The notes below the pieces were generated by a model, which did not search any database, had not been told where the DNA came from, and saw only the letters and a program-made list of their open reading frames with translations. From assembly GCA_002292925.1 (NCBI GenBank), contig DBCF01000030.1, positions 6,128 through 14,091 of the forward strand: DNA of 7,964 nt. Reading direction: 5' to 3'. Both the position numbers and the translations under genes were made by a program. The stretch comes from Roseiflexaceae bacterium UBA965 (lineage in GTDB: Bacteria > Chloroflexota > Chloroflexia > Chloroflexales > Roseiflexaceae). Shown piece after piece: positions 5,859 to 7,964 of this stretch; positions within the stretch are counted from its first letter, which is position 1; every line of letters begins with the position of its first letter.

Positions 5859-5898
5859 AAACAACCGCTCCGTGGTGGCTACCACGGAGCGGTTGTTT
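5859..5898. terminator. Bidirectional terminator between convergent genes
   Basis: A perfect 18 bp stem (5859-5876 with 5881-5898) encloses the loop GGCT. On the + strand the stem ends in a T run reaching 5899. It begins 20 nt after the sortase-like stop and ends 14 nt before the U32 stop on the other strand, so it can serve both transcripts. The symmetric stem with A residues on one flank and T residues on the other fits two-way termination. Confidence 0.88.
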
Positions 5899-5912
5899 TC
5901 TATCAACATAGA

Positions 5913-7964
5913 TTAGCGGAGTGGAATCACCAAATAATCGTCTGGTACAAAAAAACTACCTTCGGTCACACCGGTGGGGGCACTCATGCGCACCGCTTTG
6001 GCGATATCGGTCCATTCCATGGTGCCGCGTAGTCCTTGTTGGTACAACGCAGTGATTTGGGTGACTTGGGCGGCACTTTCTTGGACGAATTCTAGGCGCA
6101 CATGGCGTACGCCGGCAGTAAGCCACGCCGGCATATGTTTGCTACCTTCTTGGGCTTCGGCGCCAAACACCGTATTGCGACAACCCACATCAGCGATAAC
6201 GGGGTGCTCGCGGCCATTGCGATCACGCAACGCCACTTGATGCGATTCACAGGGACGCCCACAATCTTTGTAGCTCGTACCTGTGGACAAAAAGCGACAA
6301 AAGACACAATGCTCGGTATGAAACACCGGCAAATGGTGATAGGCAATGACCTCAATCGATTGATTGCCCAGCTGTGTCACCATGTCGGCGATTTGCATGG
6401 CATTACAATCGTGGGTGGGGGCGAGGCGCTGAATACCAGCGTCAAGCAACACCTGTGCCGACAACACATTGGATGCATTGAGGCTAAAATCACCAATCAA
6501 ATCGGTCACGCCAGCTGCTTGTAATTGCGCCATTGTCCCCGCACCACGCACCACAATCGGGCAATCGAGTTTGGCCAAGAAGTTGATAATTCGTTCTTCA
6601 CCCGGCTTAATCACCCGCGGGCTGGCCACTTGCACGACGAGGCCGGCCGATTTAACCTGATCAACGGCAGTTTTGAGGCCATAGAGCTCGAGGTAATCGA
6701 GGGTGATACTCGCAGGGCGAGCGGCGATGGCGGCTGGTAATTGCCAGGCCTGTCGTACCATCACATGCAATTGGGACGTCATAGCTGGGTTATGGCGGAT
6801 CTGCACATGCGCTTGGGCCACACTGAGCAAATCGAGTGGGTCGTGGGTGGCGTGGACCGTCACCGCCGCCTGCACCACTTCGAGTTGGGCGACCGCTTCA
6901 CGGCGGATCTGATTGAGTGCCGAAATCGGCATACAAATGGGGGCATCGCCGTGATACTGAATATCGTGGAGCTGATAGACGCTACTGCCCAGCCGCCCAA
7001 GTTGCTGCACGAGGATATCGTGGGTCAACGGGCGCGCACCCGGCTCGGCCACCGGAACCTCAACCACCACTTGGACCTCGGGGTGATTGACCAGGCGCCA
7101 CGTCATACGCAAGGGCTGGTCGGGCATGGTTTCGATTAAAATTTGCACCAGCTGACGGGCCACGGGTTGGGCTGGCTCGAGGTAGGGTTTGACTTGTTTG
7201 GCCACATCGACGTCGTGCGAGCGCCACAGCCAATCCCCCGCGCGAATCCGCTCGGGATTAATTGCCCCCCGTCCAAAGGTCAGTCGTTGGCGCCCATCAG
7301 GGAGGTTGTCGATACCAAAAATCCGCCCGCCTTCTTCGGCTTGCTCGGGGCTGCGCCAATCGGCGGCATCGAACACCAAGCCGTCACCCAGTTTGAGGGG
7401 CACGTCATTGGGAGTAATCACGATCTGTTTGCCGTGGATGGCAGCTACATGCCCCACCAACACGCCCCGGTGGCGAGGTGCACGACCACTTACCACTGTT
7501 TGGTGGTTGGTGCCACTCACAAATGATGGCGCGAGGCCACGTGAATAGACCTGCTCCAGCAGGAGTTTTTCGCTTTGGGGGACAGGTACGGTCAGTCCAG
7601 CCATGGCGGCATCGACGGCTGCGCGGTAGGCGCGGGTCGTCAATGCCACATAATCGGCATCTTTGTAGCGCCCTTCGATTTTGAGCGACGCAATGCCCAT
7701 CGCCACAATCTGGGGTACGAGATCGATGGCCATCAAATCACCTGGCGAGAGCAGATAGCGCGCGTCACCGAGGGGTGTTTGCACGCCGTCAACCATTAAT
7801 TCGTAGGGCAAGCGACAGGCTTGGGCACATTGGCCACGGTTGGCACTGCGACCACCCCAGGCTTCAGACGAAAAACATTGCCCCGAGTACGACACACACA
7901 ACGCTCCATGCACAAACATTTCGAGTTCGACATCGGTTTGGGCTCTGATGGCGCTGATTTCTTC
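5913..7964 (-). CDS. U32 family protein with C-terminal DUF3656-like extension (RlhA-like), 5' end beyond the window
   Basis: The frame runs 683 codons from the right edge to a TAA at 5913-5915. It is open past the ATG at 7919: the 15 codons before it read EEISAIRAQTDVELE, which flow straight into MFVHGALCVSYSGQC, the U32 signature. That ATG is therefore internal and the true start lies outside the window. Counting from the internal Met, conserved cysteines are C8, C15, C31 and C35 (in NRGQCAQACRLPYE). Related proteins such as UbiU and UbiV use a four-Cys set to hold a 4Fe-4S cluster. Next comes a middle region (RGLAPSFVSGTNHQTVVSGR, then LKLGDGLVFDA) typical of the long U32 group that includes RlhA, the 23S rRNA C2501 hydroxylation factor. 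A further Cys cluster, CVFCR...DCGRPC, lies near the C-terminus. Such proteins were first annotated as collagenase-like peptidases, but the characterised ones act in RNA or quinone hydroxylation. The exact role here is inferred. Confidence 0.88.
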   Translation of the reverse strand, partial: EEISAIRAQTDVELEMFVHGALCVSYSGQCFSSEAWGGRSANRGQCAQACRLPYELMVDGVQTPLGDARYLLSPGDLMAIDLVPQIVAMGIASLKIEGRYKDADYVALTTRAYRAAVDAAMAGLTVPVPQSEKLLLEQVYSRGLAPSFVSGTNHQTVVSGRAPRHRGVLVGHVAAIHGKQIVITPNDVPLKLGDGLVFDAADWRSPEQAEEGGRIFGIDNLPDGRQRLTFGRGAINPERIRAGDWLWRSHDVDVAKQVKPYLEPAQPVARQLVQILIETMPDQPLRMTWRLVNHPEVQVVVEVPVAEPGARPLTHDILVQQLGRLGSSVYQLHDIQYHGDAPICMPISALNQIRREAVAQLEVVQAAVTVHATHDPLDLLSVAQAHVQIRHNPAMTSQLHVMVRQAWQLPAAIAARPASITLDYLELYGLKTAVDQVKSAGLVVQVASPRVIKPGEERIINFLAKLDCPIVVRGAGTMAQLQAAGVTDLIGDFSLNASNVLSAQVLLDAGIQRLAPTHDCNAMQIADMVTQLGNQSIEVIAYHHLPVFHTEHCVFCRFLSTGTSYKDCGRPCESHQVALRDRNGREHPVIADVGCRNTVFGAEAQEGSKHMPAWLTAGVRHVRLEFVQESAAQVTQITALYQQGLRGTMEWTDIAKAVRMSAPTGVTEGSFFVPDDYLVIPLR

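Noticed and set aside
1..7964. CRISPR array, insertion sequence, tRNA or rRNA genes.
   Set aside because: No regularly spaced repeats, transposase-like protein, terminal repeats or cloverleaf were seen on reading both strands; a dedicated scan was not possible.

Overview
The window reads as ordinary bacterial chromosome with moderate to high GC genes and an AT-rich divergent intergenic region in the middle. The protein styles suggest Chloroflexota, perhaps a Herpetosiphon or Chloroflexales relative: a sortase ending in a TCWPP...VVVAKP-type strand, an M28 peptidase relative with transmembrane helices inserted in its catalytic domain, and a long U32 protein with a C-terminal extension. This placement is inference from family style; there is no rRNA gene here to settle it.

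Layout. Positions 1-141 are the last 46 codons of a glycoside hydrolase family 4 enzyme on the + strand, followed by a hairpin terminator. A two-gene HEPN/MNT cassette of HepT-MntA toxin-antitoxin type follows at 254-915. The HEPN protein has a perfect RX4HXY motif and the nucleotidyltransferase a perfect GSX10DXD motif, but the nucleotidyltransferase frame is cut by a TAG just before what looks like its normal C-terminus. A strong hairpin at 954-982 separates it from a convergent minus-strand operon.

That operon, transcribed 4523 to 1010, encodes three proteins. The first is a membrane-bound M28-peptidase relative in which every metal and catalytic ligand I can align is replaced. The second is an M20 amidohydrolase with a full metal site. 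The third is a DUF4432/aldose-1-epimerase-like enzyme. The gaps of 25 and 33 nt and good ribosome binding sites on the second and third genes support co-transcription.

A 587 bp intergenic region (20% GC across 4681-4800) separates this operon from a divergent + strand gene at 5111-5839. That gene encodes a sortase-fold protein which keeps the Cys but has Tyr where the catalytic His belongs, and probably lacks the Arg at its usual place. A 43 bp imperfect inverted repeat lies just upstream of it. A 40 bp bidirectional hairpin terminator then separates it from the convergent end of a U32 family (RlhA-like) gene that runs off the right edge.

The most noteworthy signal is the divergent pair of apparent pseudoenzymes, a pseudo-M28 membrane protein and a pseudo-sortase. 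Both are intact reading frames that have lost their catalytic residues, which suggests retained binding or scaffolding roles at the cell envelope rather than decay. No mobile element, CRISPR array, rRNA or tRNA was recognised.
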